From Mycolicibacterium rhodesiae JS60 (GTDB lineage: Bacteria > Actinomycetota > Actinomycetes > Mycobacteriales > Mycobacteriaceae): 64,000 nucleotides of DNA. The notes under the pieces are model-generated. The model ran no database searches and was not told where the DNA came from. It saw only the letters and a program-made list of their open reading frames with translations. The stretch spans positions 39,722 through 103,721 of the forward strand of contig AGIQ01000012.1 of assembly GCA_000230935.2 (NCBI GenBank), given 5' to 3'. The number at the start of each line of letters is the position of its first letter. Within the stretch, counting starts at the first letter, position 1. Positions 16,241 through 25,351 of this stretch are shown in pieces. The position numbers were made by a program, and so were the translations under genes.

Positions 16241-17358
16241 ATTCGAGTTCCCGTGGGCAGGCTGCGTTGCCGCCACGCGTCCAGGAGCGCGGCGTTCTGG
16301 TCGGGAGTGCTTCCGTAGAAGGCCAATTCGTCGGCACCGGCGTCCCGGAACTGCTGCAAAGTTGCTACGCACGACTGGACCGATCCCAGCGCCGATGTCT
16401 GTTCCATCCAGGAGTCGGGTATCAGCGATGCTGGTCCCAGCAGCTCCTTGCGGTGGAAAGACTGATCGGCGGATGCGACTCCGGCGAGTTGTCGGTGGTC
16501 GGCAAATTTGGCCAGTAGGCCCTCCCCGTCCCAGCCGTTGAACGCGGACAAAGCGCGGGCGAAGCTGGGCATCTGGAAGTAGGTGACGGCACGAGCATGC
16601 GCAAGCAGCCGGGTCTCGTAATCGTCGAGGTCCGGAGCGGTGACGATGGGGTGGCAGATGCGGACTTCGGCGGGGTCGCGGCCGATGCGCTCGCATTCCT
16701 CGCGGATGTAACCGACCGTGCGGGCCACCGCTTCGGGGAGCAGAAATGGCGTGAGGATGACGCCGTCGAAGGCACGGGCGGCGGCGCGGGCGGCATGCGG
16801 CCCGCCCAGGATGCAGCTCCAGATCTGCGGTGGCGGGCCATCATAGCGGTCTCGCAGTGCGATGCCGTCGAATTGGCCTGCGGGACCACGATAGTCGACG
16901 ACCTCCCCGCGCCAGAGGCGGCGGATGATCTCGGCATAGTCGATGAGGTGGTCGAAGGTTACTTGGCCGTAGCTCATGAATTGCGGTTCGGTGCGGCCCA
17001 AACCGAGGATGAAGCGCGGACCGTACGCGGCGTGCATGGTGGCTCCGAGGGACGCGGTGACGCGCGGGTCCCGCGACGGTACCGCCAAAGCGCCGGTCCC
17101 GACCTCCAAACGTGACGTGACGGCGGCCGCCCCGCCGAGGAACGCCCCTGCGTCCTTGATATCGAGACGTTCAGAGATGAATGCCCGCCGGAAGCCGAGT
17201 TTCTCTGCGGCCCTGGCATCCTCGATGCCCTGCGCGACGCTGCGACCGGTGCGCGGATCGGCCGGAGGTGCCGACAGTACTCGCCCGCAGATGAGATAGG
17301 TGCTGATGTCGTCGACGACCGGCGACTGATGATTGTCGACCGCGTGAAAGTTGCTCAT
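16237..17358 (-). CDS. F420-dependent LLM oxidoreductase (TIGR03857-like)
   Basis: 373 residues, luciferase-like fold. Segments: STYLICGRVLSAP, AEKLGFRRAFISERLD, VTSRLEVGTGALAVPSRDPR, FILGLGRTEPQFMSYG and WSCILGGPHAARAAARAFDG. It resembles the mycobacterial family of F420 enzymes typed by TIGR03857 (from memory), whose substrates are unknown. ATGA overlaps at both ends (17355-17358 with the upstream gene, 16237-16240 with SDR) tie it to the operon. Confidence 0.87.
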   Translation of the reverse strand: MSNFHAVDNHQSPVVDDISTYLICGRVLSAPPADPRTGRSVAQGIEDARAAEKLGFRRAFISERLDIKDAGAFLGGAAAVTSRLEVGTGALAVPSRDPRVTASLGATMHAAYGPRFILGLGRTEPQFMSYGQVTFDHLIDYAEIIRRLWRGEVVDYRGPAGQFDGIALRDRYDGPPPQIWSCILGGPHAARAAARAFDGVILTPFLLPEAVARTVGYIREECERIGRDPAEVRICHPIVTAPDLDDYETRLLAHARAVTYFQMPSFARALSAFNGWDGEGLLAKFADHRQLAGVASADQSFHRKELLGPASLIPDSWMEQTSALGSVQSCVATLQQFRDAGADELAFYGSTPDQNAALLDAWRQRSLPTGTRI

Positions 17359-17816
17359 CCGCGGCCGACTAGTTCGAGTGCCCCGCGTATCTGGCGCTCA
17401 TGATCAACCCGCTTGGCGAGGACGCCGTCCAAACGGCGTCGGATGTCCCCGCCGGCGCCAAGAGCCAATTCAGCACAATCGGCAAGTAGGGACGAAGCCA
17501 GGTGGTATCGGGTCCGGACCGTCTCTGTATCGAACTCCGTGAGTTCGGTATCGCGCAGGCCCGCCAGGCCGGTGTTGGCGCGGCCGTCGTCGGCCCCCTC
17601 GGCTACAACGTGGCTCGCGAGCTCGGAGATGTCGTCGATCTCACTGATCATCCATCCGATTTCATGGTCACATCGGATCGCGATCGTTGCCAGCATCGAA
17701 TCGATCATATTGAGGCAGTTGACGATCCGCGGATCTTCGGTGATTCCGCTCATTGTCTCCTGAATCTCTGCGCGGATCACCGAGATGAGCTGACTGCTGG
17801 ACGGCAAGGTCATCAT
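17355..17816 (-). CDS. Unknown helical protein in the kinase-LLM operon
   Basis: 153 residues, not recognised. Predicted mostly alpha helical and acidic in the middle (MISEIDDISELASHVVAEGADD), with a basic C-terminus (RRRLDGVLAKRVDHERQIR). No signal peptide, TM segment or metal motif. It starts with ATGATG; the first ATG overlaps the kinase stop (ATGA at 17813-17816), and its TGA overlaps the LLM start. Strict coupling between two enzymes suggests a subunit or carrier role, but this is a guess. Confidence 0.75.
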   Translation of the reverse strand: MMTLPSSSQLISVIRAEIQETMSGITEDPRIVNCLNMIDSMLATIAIRCDHEIGWMISEIDDISELASHVVAEGADDGRANTGLAGLRDTELTEFDTETVRTRYHLASSLLADCAELALGAGGDIRRRLDGVLAKRVDHERQIRGALELVGRG

Positions 17817-18835
17817 GGCGTGGCTCCCGCTCTGTTCTCTAGTCTGTTGATCAACGTCACCCACCCCTCGACCATGGCCGTCACCATGACGGTGAGATTC
17901 GCAGTCTGTAAGGAGCGATTGCGACCGGCGACCAGGTCGGCGATCTGAGCCGATAGCCGTCGGATCATGGGGCCGAAGGGCAGGATTGAGAAATACGCGA
18001 CTGTCAGGGGGTTGACCAACTTGTCGCCGAGGTCGGACTGAGCCAGATACGCGCGACACAGCTCGGCGGGCTCACCGCGCGTGGGGTCGGGCGGACTCAA
18101 GGCGACCAACGCCAGAAAATAGCCAAGGTCCTCACGGGGATCGCCGATGTGCGCAAATTCCCAATCTATCGCCCTTGCCCGTTTCGACTCGAGCTCGATG
18201 AGCACATTCGGCGATTGAAAGTCGCCGTGCACCAACGACAATGGTGCTTCCGGCGGCCGGTTGCGGTCCAGCCAGCTGGTGACGTAGCGCAGCAGTGGCG
18301 CAGGCTCAACCTGTTCGCGTTCCAACTGACGCCATTGATCGATCGCGGTGTCCAGGTATTCCGACCACGAGTGCGGCCGCTCCATTTCGGCGGGTAGTGC
18401 GTCGAGGTCGGTGCTGTGGATCGCCGCGGCGAGCGCACAGGTGGCGTTCGTCAGCTCCGGCCACAGTCTCTCATCGGTCCGCTTCAACAGCGTCATCAGC
18501 TGCTCACCCTCGACGTAGTCGAGGATCATGCTGGTGGTTCCGAGTTCGGATCCATCGGGATCGAAGTACCTTGGTGTGCCGGCGAGATCACCCGATAGCC
18601 GACTCAGCGCCGACAAGAGCGCGAACTCTTTTTGCCGGCTCGTCACGATGATTTGACGGTCAGCAGGTGGATCGCCCCGCCACACCAGATGCCGCTTCTC
18701 AGAGTCGAACACCGCATCGAACTCCGCCATGAGCCTGCTGTAGCCGCCGCTGATCGTCGCATAGCGGGTGATCCGCGCGCCGGAGTGCCGGGCCGCCAGA
18801 AATGCCTCGATCCGATCGCGCTGTGCGTCGGTCAT
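17813..18835 (-). CDS. Phosphotransferase family (APH-like) kinase
   Basis: 340 residues, aminoglycoside-phosphotransferase/ACAD10-like fold. Catalytic loop LSLVHGDFQSPNVLIE and metal-binding AIDWEFAHIGDPREDLGYF are intact; the N-lobe shows LVWRGDPP and GEQLMTLL hinge. In actinobacteria such kinases often phosphorylate hydroxylated or acyl-CoA-linked catabolic intermediates, so drug resistance is not implied. First main gene of the operon, 17 bases after a possible 29-residue leader ORF. Confidence 0.85.
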   Translation of the reverse strand: MTDAQRDRIEAFLAARHSGARITRYATISGGYSRLMAEFDAVFDSEKRHLVWRGDPPADRQIIVTSRQKEFALLSALSRLSGDLAGTPRYFDPDGSELGTTSMILDYVEGEQLMTLLKRTDERLWPELTNATCALAAAIHSTDLDALPAEMERPHSWSEYLDTAIDQWRQLEREQVEPAPLLRYVTSWLDRNRPPEAPLSLVHGDFQSPNVLIELESKRARAIDWEFAHIGDPREDLGYFLALVALSPPDPTRGEPAELCRAYLAQSDLGDKLVNPLTVAYFSILPFGPMIRRLSAQIADLVAGRNRSLQTANLTVMVTAMVEGWVTLINRLENRAGATP

Positions 18836-18851
18836 CGACTACCGCCCACGC

Positions 18852-18941
18852 TCACCGGTGCTTCGTCAACGATGGCTCGTCACCAGCCTTGAGATGACGA
18901 AACGCGCTCGGGTCCTCGGCGTCGGCAAAAAGATCAGCCAT
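18852..18941 (-). CDS. Possible 29-residue leader ORF
   Basis: Short frame starting MADLFADAEDPSAFRHLKAG and ending in EPSLTKHR. GGAG sits 6 bases before the ATG, a better ribosome site than most genes here, and the stop lies 17 bases before the kinase ATG. It is the first frame of the operon transcript after the palindrome. It may be a leader peptide or a remnant; no homology can be claimed. Confidence 0.3.
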   Translation of the reverse strand: MADLFADAEDPSAFRHLKAGDEPSLTKHR

Positions 18942-18954
18942 GCACACTCCATTG

Positions 18955-18976
18955 GTACATCTGACGTATTATGTAC
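18955..18976. promoter_or_regulatory. Palindrome between TetR gene and LLM operon
   Basis: GTACAT-N10-ATGTAC, extended to TTnGTACAT/ATGTACnAA at 18952-18979. TATTAT (18967-18972) inside it fits a TANNNT -10 toward the TetR gene. The position between divergent tetR and operon makes it the likely TetR operator. Confidence 0.6.
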
Positions 18977-19028
18977 AAACTAGCAAGATGGAGTAGCGCC
19001 AAGCAACCTCAGTACTGAGAGGAGTCCG

Positions 19029-19697
19029 GTGGCCACAGCAGGGACGTCGGGAAAGGGGGCCAACCGCCAGACCGCCACGCTCACACAGCCGATCCAGCCA
19101 GTCGGGGAACTGACCGCCGACCCGATCGCGGCCATCGTGGAAGCCGCCGCGCGGTGCTTCGCCCGCTGGGGGATCCAGCGCACTCGCGTCGAGGACATCG
19201 CCATCGAGGTCGGCCTTGCCCGACCACACGTGTACCGATACTTCGCCAGCAAAGACGCGATCGTCCACGCCGTGGTGCTGCGTCAGATCCGGCACCACCA
19301 CCGGCGATTGGCCGAGCGTTTTCCCCACAAAGGTCCCGCGGCCGACCTCATCGTCGGATCGCTAGTCTGCGGCATTCACGACGCAGCCAACGATCCAGAT
19401 GTGCAGTTCTTGATCGGAGGCGACGCCACGAATGTGACCGCTCGTTCTTTGACCTCCTCACCGGAGGTGCTCGCCGAGCTGCGCACGCATTGGGTTCCGC
19501 TGCTCGAGTACGCACTCGGTCGTGGCGAGTTGCGAGCGGGACTCGACCTCGGCAAGGCTGCGCGCTTCCTGATCCACATTCAGCTCAGCTACCTGGCATT
19601 GCCGGAGATGGTTCCGCCCCGGGCCGAACTCGAAGAAGATCTTCGCGCGTTCGTACTGCCCGCCCTCATCGCCCCAGACGGCGAAAAGCCGCGGTGA
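19029..19697 (+). CDS. TetR family transcriptional regulator
   Basis: 222 residues. N-terminal HTH: AIVEAAARCFARWGIQ, TRVEDIAIEVGLARPHVYRYFASKDAIVHAVV; C-terminal ligand-binding helices without a recognised ligand. GTG start at 19029 preceded by GAGAGGAGTCC. Divergent from the kinase-LLM-SDR operon with a good palindrome between; likely local repressor. Confidence 0.9.
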   Translation: MATAGTSGKGANRQTATLTQPIQPVGELTADPIAAIVEAAARCFARWGIQRTRVEDIAIEVGLARPHVYRYFASKDAIVHAVVLRQIRHHHRRLAERFPHKGPAADLIVGSLVCGIHDAANDPDVQFLIGGDATNVTARSLTSSPEVLAELRTHWVPLLEYALGRGELRAGLDLGKAARFLIHIQLSYLALPEMVPPRAELEEDLRAFVLPALIAPDGEKPR

Positions 19698-19824
19698 ATC
19701 AATATCCAGCCAATCCGGAGTGACTCGCGCCGCGTCGAGGCGGGGCGTCACGGCGGTCGGTACCGCGCAAGGCCGCATCTCGAGCCCTGGGTCCAACGTG
19801 CCGGCGTGTCGTAGGCTGACCGGC

Positions 19825-20181
19825 ATGGAACTACTACGCCACGTAGTTGTGCTGGTGCACATCGTCGGGTTCGCCCTCACCTTCGGCGCGTGGGCGGCCG
19901 AGGCGGCGGCTCGGCGCTTCCGCACCACTCGGTTGATGGACTACGGCCTGCTGGTCTCGTTGCTCACCGGAATCGCGCTCGCGGCTCCATGGGGGCTCGC
20001 GGGAAATGTCTTGAACTACCCCAAGATCGGGGTCAAGTTGGCCATCCTGGTCGTGATCGGCGGCCTGCTCGGCATGGGCAATGCCAAGCAGCGGCGTACC
20101 GGCGATCCCGTCCCACGGCCGGTCTTCATTTCGGTCGGTGTCTTGTCGCTTGCGGCGGCCGGCATCGCCGTCCTCTGGTGA
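19825..20181 (+). CDS. Small four-TM membrane protein
   Basis: 118 residues, MELLRHVVVLVHIVGFALTF start; four hydrophobic helices (about 5-22, 38-55, 66-82, 98-117). Contains His residues near the first helix (LRHVVVLVHIVGF) and a short basic loop KQRRTGDPVPRP. Unknown function; possibly haem- or redox-linked like DUF2269-type proteins, but this is not certain. The frame is open upstream, yet the TM1 start and the position after GGCTGACCGGC favour ATG 19825. Confidence 0.7.
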   Translation: MELLRHVVVLVHIVGFALTFGAWAAEAAARRFRTTRLMDYGLLVSLLTGIALAAPWGLAGNVLNYPKIGVKLAILVVIGGLLGMGNAKQRRTGDPVPRPVFISVGVLSLAAAGIAVLW

Positions 20182-20304
20182 CCCGCACCAGGCACAACCC
20201 GCGAAATTGCCAGGTTCGCCGATAAGGCAGGATGGAAGTGCCGTCCCGACAGTCGTCGGGATGGCACCCTCGTGCCAGGAGCCCGACTATTCCGGAGGAG
20301 TCTG

Positions 20305-21054
20305 ATGGGGGAGACGGCCAGCGGCAACGGCGCCGTGACGCAGGATCTGCGCCCGCGTTTCAACAGGGTGGTGCTCAAGCTCGGCGGGGAGATGTTCGGC
20401 GGCGGATCGGTCGGCCTGGATCCCGACGTCGTCGCCCAGGTGGCCCGCCAGATTGCCGAAGTGGTGCGCAGCGGTGTTCAGGTCGCCGTCGTGATCGGCG
20501 GCGGTAACTTCTTCCGCGGCGCTCAACTGCAACAACGCGGCATGGAGCGCACCCGCTCGGACTACATGGGCATGCTCGGCACGGTGATGAACAGTCTTGC
20601 GCTGCAAGACTTCCTGGAGAAGGAAGGCATCGTCACCCGGGTGCAGACCGCCATCACCATGGGGCAGGTCGCCGAGCCTTACATCCCGCTGCGGGCGGTG
20701 CGCCACCTCGAGAAGGGTCGGGTGGTGATCTTCGGCGCCGGTATGGGGCTGCCGTACTTCTCCACCGACACCACCGCCGCGCAGCGCGCCCTGGAGATCC
20801 GCGCCGACATCGTGTTGATGGCCAAGGCAGTCGACGGCGTCTTCACCGCCGACCCGCGCCAGCACCCGAACGCCGAGATGCTCACCGAAATCAGTCACCG
20901 TGAGGTCATCGATCGCGGGCTTCAGGTGGCCGATGCGACGGCGTTCAGTTTGTGCATGGACAACGGGATGCCGATCTTGGTCTTCAACCTGCTGACCGAC
21001 GGGAATATCGCCCGGGCGGTCGCAGGTGAGAAGATCGGAACCCTGGTCAGCTGA
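20305..21054 (+). CDS. pyrH: UMP kinase
   Basis: Phosphorylates UMP to UDP with ATP; amino-acid-kinase fold, hexameric. 249 residues. Motifs: RVVLKLGGEMFGGG, VVIGGGNFFRGAQL, GMERTRSDYMGMLGTVMN, IFGAGMGLPYFSTDTTAAQRA (in parts) and DGVFTADPRQHP. ATG 20305 follows GGAGGAG by 4 bases; a longer upstream frame lacks such a site. First gene of pyrH-frr-cdsA-rlmN. Confidence 0.97.
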   Translation: MGETASGNGAVTQDLRPRFNRVVLKLGGEMFGGGSVGLDPDVVAQVARQIAEVVRSGVQVAVVIGGGNFFRGAQLQQRGMERTRSDYMGMLGTVMNSLALQDFLEKEGIVTRVQTAITMGQVAEPYIPLRAVRHLEKGRVVIFGAGMGLPYFSTDTTAAQRALEIRADIVLMAKAVDGVFTADPRQHPNAEMLTEISHREVIDRGLQVADATAFSLCMDNGMPILVFNLLTDGNIARAVAGEKIGTLVS

Positions 21055-21084
21055 TGAGTACCGCGTGCGGTTGAGGAGTACCAA

Positions 21085-21642
21085 GTGATTGAAGAGGCTC
21101 TCTTCGATGCCGAGGAGAAAATGGAGAAGGCCGTCGCGGTCGCTCGCGACGACTTGTCGTCCATCCGGACCGGGAGGGCCAACCCCGGCATGTTCTCCCG
21201 CGTCGTCGTCGACTACTACGGCTCACCGACCCCGATCACGCAACTGTCGAGTGTCAACGTGCCCGAGGCGCGGATGGTCGTCATCAAGCCGTACGAGGCC
21301 TCGCAATTGAGGGCGATCGAGGATGCCATCCGTAACTCGGACCTGGGCGTCAACCCCACCAACGACGGCAACATCATTCGCGTGTCGATCCCGCAACTGA
21401 CCGAAGAACGTCGCCGGGATCTGGTCAAGCAGGCCAAGTCCAAGGGCGAGGACGCGAAGGTGTCGGTGCGCAACGTGCGCCGTCGCGCGATGGAGGAACT
21501 GCACCGCATCCGCAAGGACGGCGAGGCCGGCGAGGACGAGGTCGGGCGCGCGGAGAAGGACTTGGACAAGGCCACCGCGACCTATGTGGGTCAGATCGAC
21601 GAGTTGGTCAAGCATAAAGAAGGCGAGTTGCTGGAGGTCTGA
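21085..21642 (+). CDS. frr: Ribosome recycling factor
   Basis: Splits post-termination ribosomes with EF-G. 185 residues, GTG start after TTGAGGAGTACCA. Family signatures: SIRTGRANPGMFSRVVVDYYG (in two parts), PITQLSSVNVPEARMVVI and SIPQLTEERRRDLVKQAK. Long coiled domain I intact. 30 bases after pyrH; stop overlaps cdsA start. Confidence 0.97.
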   Translation: MIEEALFDAEEKMEKAVAVARDDLSSIRTGRANPGMFSRVVVDYYGSPTPITQLSSVNVPEARMVVIKPYEASQLRAIEDAIRNSDLGVNPTNDGNIIRVSIPQLTEERRRDLVKQAKSKGEDAKVSVRNVRRRAMEELHRIRKDGEAGEDEVGRAEKDLDKATATYVGQIDELVKHKEGELLEV

Positions 21643-22538
21643 TGACCGCTCAGCAGCGATTGCCCGTGGCAGACACCGAATCCGGCGCCCCCGGTTCCCC
21701 GGCGCCGGAGAACAAGAAGACCTCCCGCGCGGGTCGTGATCTGCCTGCCGCGATCGCGGTCGGTGCCGCACTCGGCGCCATGGCGATCGGCAGCCTGCTG
21801 TTCGCGCCGAGGTGGTGGTTCCCGCTGCTGGCGATCGCGATCGCGATCGCCACCCACGAGGTGGTCCGCCGACTCCGCGAACACGGCTATGTGATGCCCG
21901 TCGTGCCGCTGCTGCTTGGTGGCCAGGCGATGATCTGGCTGGCCTGGCCGTGGGGTGTGGCGGGGACACTGGGCGCCTACGGCGCCACGATCGTCGTTGC
22001 CATGGTGTGGCGCCTGCTCGGCCAGGGTCTGCGTGAGCAGCCGGTCAATTATCTGCGTGACATCGCCGCCTCGGTCCTGCTGGCCACCTGGGTGCCGTTG
22101 TTCGCCAGCTTCACCGCGCTGCTGATCAGCCAGGACAACGGCGGGGCCCGGGTGTTCACCGTGATCGCCACCGTCGTGTTCGCCGATATCGGCGGCTATG
22201 CCGCCGGTGTGCTGTTCGGCAAGCATCTGCTGGCCCCGGCGATCAGCCCCAAGAAATCCTGGGAAGGACTCGGCGGTTCGCTGCTGTTCGGCATCACCGC
22301 GTCGGTGCTGTCGGTCACGTTCCTGCTGCACAAGCCGGCCTGGGTCGGGCTGCCGCTCGGGTTGATGCTGGTGATCACCGGCGTGCTCGGCGACCTGGTC
22401 GAATCGCAGGTCAAACGCGATCTGGGCATCAAGGACATGGGCACGCTGCTGCCCGGTCACGGCGGGATCATGGACCGCATCGACGCGATGCTGCCGTCGG
22501 CGGTTGCCGGCTGGATCGTGCTCACGCTGCTGGCCTGA
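21642..22538 (+). CDS. cdsA: Phosphatidate cytidylyltransferase
   Basis: Makes CDP-diacylglycerol from phosphatidate and CTP, entry to PI, PG and cardiolipin. 298 residues; cytoplasmic N-terminal 35 residues, then 8 TM helices. C-terminal signature is intact: KDMGTLLPGHGGIMDRIDAM, preceded by GVLGDLVESQVKRDLGIK. Starts with ATG overlapping the frr TGA (TGATG). Confidence 0.96.
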   Translation: MTAQQRLPVADTESGAPGSPAPENKKTSRAGRDLPAAIAVGAALGAMAIGSLLFAPRWWFPLLAIAIAIATHEVVRRLREHGYVMPVVPLLLGGQAMIWLAWPWGVAGTLGAYGATIVVAMVWRLLGQGLREQPVNYLRDIAASVLLATWVPLFASFTALLISQDNGGARVFTVIATVVFADIGGYAAGVLFGKHLLAPAISPKKSWEGLGGSLLFGITASVLSVTFLLHKPAWVGLPLGLMLVITGVLGDLVESQVKRDLGIKDMGTLLPGHGGIMDRIDAMLPSAVAGWIVLTLLA

Positions 22539-22565
22539 CCCGCCGCAGCAGCGATACTGGACGCA

Positions 22566-23657
22566 ATGAAACAAGAGCTCGTCTTCTCTGCGCCCCGGCG
22601 TGCGCTGCCGCCGCGCCATCTCGCCGACCTGGACGCCGAGGGCCGGGCGGCCGCGGTGGCCGAGCTCGGGCTGCCCGCGTTCCGGGCCAAGCAGCTCGCC
22701 CAGCAGTACTACGGGCGGCTGCTGGCCGACCCGCAGCAGATGACCGACCTGCCCGGTGCGGTGCGCGAGGCCGTTGCCGACGCGCTGTTCCCGAAGCTGC
22801 TGACGGTGGCCAAAGAGATCGAGTGCGACAAGGGTGAGACCCGAAAGACGTTGTGGCGCGCCCACGATGGCACCACCTTCGAGTCGGTGCTGATGCGCTA
22901 CCCGAATCGCAACACCGTCTGCATCTCGTCGCAGGCCGGCTGCGGCATGGCGTGCCCGTTCTGCGCGACGGGCCAGGGTGGGCTGACCCGCAACCTGAGC
23001 ACGGCCGAGATTCTCGAGCAGGTCCGCGCCGCCGCGGTGACCTCGCGCGACGAATTCGGGGAGCGGCTGTCCAATGTGGTGTTCATGGGGATGGGCGAGC
23101 CGCTGGCCAACTATGCGCGGGTGCTGGCCACCGTGCGGCGCATCACGGCGCCGGCGCCGGACGGCTTCGGGATCTCGGCCCGGTCGGTCACGGTGTCGAC
23201 GGTCGGGCTGGCGCCCGCGATCCGCACGCTCGCCGACGAACACCTCGGTGTGACGCTCGCGCTGTCGCTGCACACGCCCGACGACGAGCTGCGCGACACC
23301 CTGGTGCCGGTGAACAACCGCTGGAAGGTCAGCGAGGTGCTGGACGCGGCGCGCTACTACGCCGATGCGACGGGCCGGCGGGTGTCGATCGAGTACGCGC
23401 TGATCCGTGACGTCAACGACCAGCCGTGGCGGGCCGACCTGCTGGGCAAGAAGCTGCACCAGGCGCTCGGCCCGCTGGCGCACGTCAACCTGATTCCGCT
23501 CAACCCGACGCCGGGCAGCGAGTGGGACGCCAGCCCCAAACCGGTAGAACGTGAGTTCGTCCGCCGGGTGAAGGCTCAGGGCGTGTCGTGCACGGTGCGC
23601 GATACCCGCGGGCGTGAGATCGCCGCGGCCTGCGGTCAGCTCGCCGCCAGCGGTTAG
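22566..23657 (+). CDS. rlmN: Dual-specificity 23S rRNA/tRNA adenine-C2 methyltransferase
   Basis: Radical-SAM enzyme methylating A2503 of 23S rRNA and A37 of tRNA. 363 residues; [4Fe-4S] site CGMACPFC, then GGLTRN; GMGEPLANY; catalytic C-terminal Cys in VSCTVRDTRG and the GREIAAACGQL segment. 28 bases after cdsA; its stop abuts the convergent DUF2631 stop. Confidence 0.96.
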   Translation: MKQELVFSAPRRALPPRHLADLDAEGRAAAVAELGLPAFRAKQLAQQYYGRLLADPQQMTDLPGAVREAVADALFPKLLTVAKEIECDKGETRKTLWRAHDGTTFESVLMRYPNRNTVCISSQAGCGMACPFCATGQGGLTRNLSTAEILEQVRAAAVTSRDEFGERLSNVVFMGMGEPLANYARVLATVRRITAPAPDGFGISARSVTVSTVGLAPAIRTLADEHLGVTLALSLHTPDDELRDTLVPVNNRWKVSEVLDAARYYADATGRRVSIEYALIRDVNDQPWRADLLGKKLHQALGPLAHVNLIPLNPTPGSEWDASPKPVEREFVRRVKAQGVSCTVRDTRGREIAAACGQLAASG

Positions 23658-23912
23658 CTAGCGGATCCAGCCGCGGCGACGGCCCCACCAATCGCGGACG
23701 GTGGCGGCGAAGACCAAGACCGCGAACACGATCAGCACATAGTCCTCGACGTGGCCGACGTGGTTGCCGCGCAGCATCGCCAGCAGAAAGAGGGTGACGA
23801 AGATGCCGACACCGTGCCAGGTGCTCGGGGTGATCTTGCTCCAGCCCCAGGCGGCCGAGGGAACGTCGGCGGGGTCGACCTCTGTGTAGCGCTCCACCTC
23901 GGTGCTGACCAT
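23658..23912 (-). CDS. DUF2631 membrane protein
   Basis: 84 residues; cytoplasmic N-terminus rich in Glu/Pro, two TM segments (about 35-50 and 58-72) and the basic tail RDWWGRRRGWIR. This matches the actinobacterial DUF2631 family (WxxxHxxGxxxV, NHVGHVED, RDWWGRRRGWIR). ATG at 23912 follows AGGGGAG; a GTG five codons upstream is less likely. Function unknown. Convergent with rlmN with no gap. Confidence 0.8.
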   Translation of the reverse strand: MVSTEVERYTEVDPADVPSAAWGWSKITPSTWHGVGIFVTLFLLAMLRGNHVGHVEDYVLIVFAVLVFAATVRDWWGRRRGWIR

Positions 23913-23982
23913 TGCGGCTCCCCTCACTCAGGCCTTGCCGGTAACTATCGGCGTAATTCTGGCACACCGACCCGGCGCGGGC

Positions 23983-25351
23983 TCAGCCGATCTCGCCGTA
24001 GCGTCGCAACGCCTCGGCCCGCTCGGCCGCATGCTCGACGATCGGATCCGGATATCCGGCGGGCCGGCCGCCCTTGAGCCTGTGGACGTCGACGCTGGCC
24101 AGTTCGGGGCCGGCCAGCTCGCGCACCCAGCGCCGCACGTAGGCACCCTCGGGATCGAACTTCTGACCCTGCGTTGATCGGGTTGAACACCCGGAAGTAC
24201 GGCGACGCGTCGGTGCCCGAACCCGCACACCACTGCCAGCCGTGCTGATTGCTGGCCATGTCGCCGTCCACCAGCTGCTCCAAGAACCAGCGTGCGCCCC
24301 ACTGCCACGGCAGGTGCAGATCCTTGACCAGAAATGACGCCACGATCATCCGGACCCGGTTGTGCATGAAGCCCGAGTCGCGCAGCTGCCGCATCCCGGC
24401 GTCGACGATCGGATAGCCGGTACGACCCTGCTTCCAGGCCTCGAACAGCTTCCCGGCGCCGGCGTCGGTGTCCACGTCCATGGCGTCGAAGCTGCGGTTC
24501 CAGTTCCACCACGCGCTGTGCGGCCACTCGTGCAGCACGGCGGCGTAGAAGTCGCGGAACGCCAGCTCCCGCAGATAGGCCCCCGGCCCGTCGGCCCGGA
24601 CGTTCAGGTCGGCGGCCATCGTCCGGGGATGAATCGTGCCGAACTTCAGGTGCGCCGACATCCGGCTGGTGCCCGGCTTGTCCGGGCGGTTGCGGTCCTC
24701 GGCGTAGTCGGCCAGGCCGGAGTCGACGAACTCCGCCCACCGTTGCCGGGCCGCCGTCTCGCCTGCCGCGAGGTCCAGGTCGGCGCCGGGATCCGGGGCG
24801 TCCACCCGGTATTTCGACGGCGGGTCGATCCAGTTCACCCTGGCGGTCGCCGACCGCGCGGGCGAGCGCCAGCCGATCTCTCGCCACCGGGCCAGATACG
24901 GCGTGAAGACCTTGTAGGGGGTCCCGTCGTCCTTGGTGACGCGGCCCGGCGACACCAGATACGGCGAACCGGTGGCTCGCAGCTCGGCGCCTGCGTCGGC
25001 CAGCGCAGCGGCCACCGCCTGGTCGCGCCGCACCCCGAACGGACTGAAGTCGGACGAGATGTGCACTGCACAGGCCCCGATTTCCTTGCACAGCAACGGG
25101 ATTCGCTGCTCCGGCCGGCCCCGGGTGATCAGCAGCCGCCCGCCGAGGGCCTCGGAGAGCTCGCGCAGCGAATCGCCGAGGAACTGCAACCTGCGCGGGC
25201 CCGACGATTTCTCCAGCCGCGGATCGAGCACGAAACAGCCGAGCACCTCGGCTCCGTCGGCGGTGGCCTCCAGCAGGGCCGGCAGGTCGTGCAGGCGTAG
25301 ATCCCGGCGAAACCACAGCAGGGTGGACGGTTGGCTGGCGGGCCGCGTCAC
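23983..25351 (-). pseudogene. phr: Deoxyribodipyrimidine photolyase with one-base frameshift
   Basis: Light-dependent repair of cyclobutane dimers; FAD enzyme. GTG start 25351 overlaps the upstream stop (GTGA). The N-terminal alpha/beta domain (STLLWFRRDLRLHDLPALL) and FAD domain (GRTGYPIVDAGMRQL, GFMHNRVRMIVASFLVK, WGARWFLEQLVDGD, ASNQHGWQW) are intact up to YFRVFNPIN. Then one extra base (C at about 24172 on the plus strand) changes frame; the next frame gives QGQKFDPEGAYVRRW and runs to TGA at 23983. Joined, the protein would be about 455 residues and complete. Both parts look unmutated, so this is a very recent mutation, a sequencing error, or less likely programmed frameshifting. Confidence 0.85.

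Noticed and set aside
17813..18835. Aminoglycoside resistance kinase
   Set aside because: The operon holds F420 and SDR enzymes, and the kinase resembles catabolic APH-fold proteins.
21591..23483. 630-codon open frame on the minus strand
   Set aside because: Antisense to cdsA and rlmN; Gln/His/Arg-rich composition typical of shadows.
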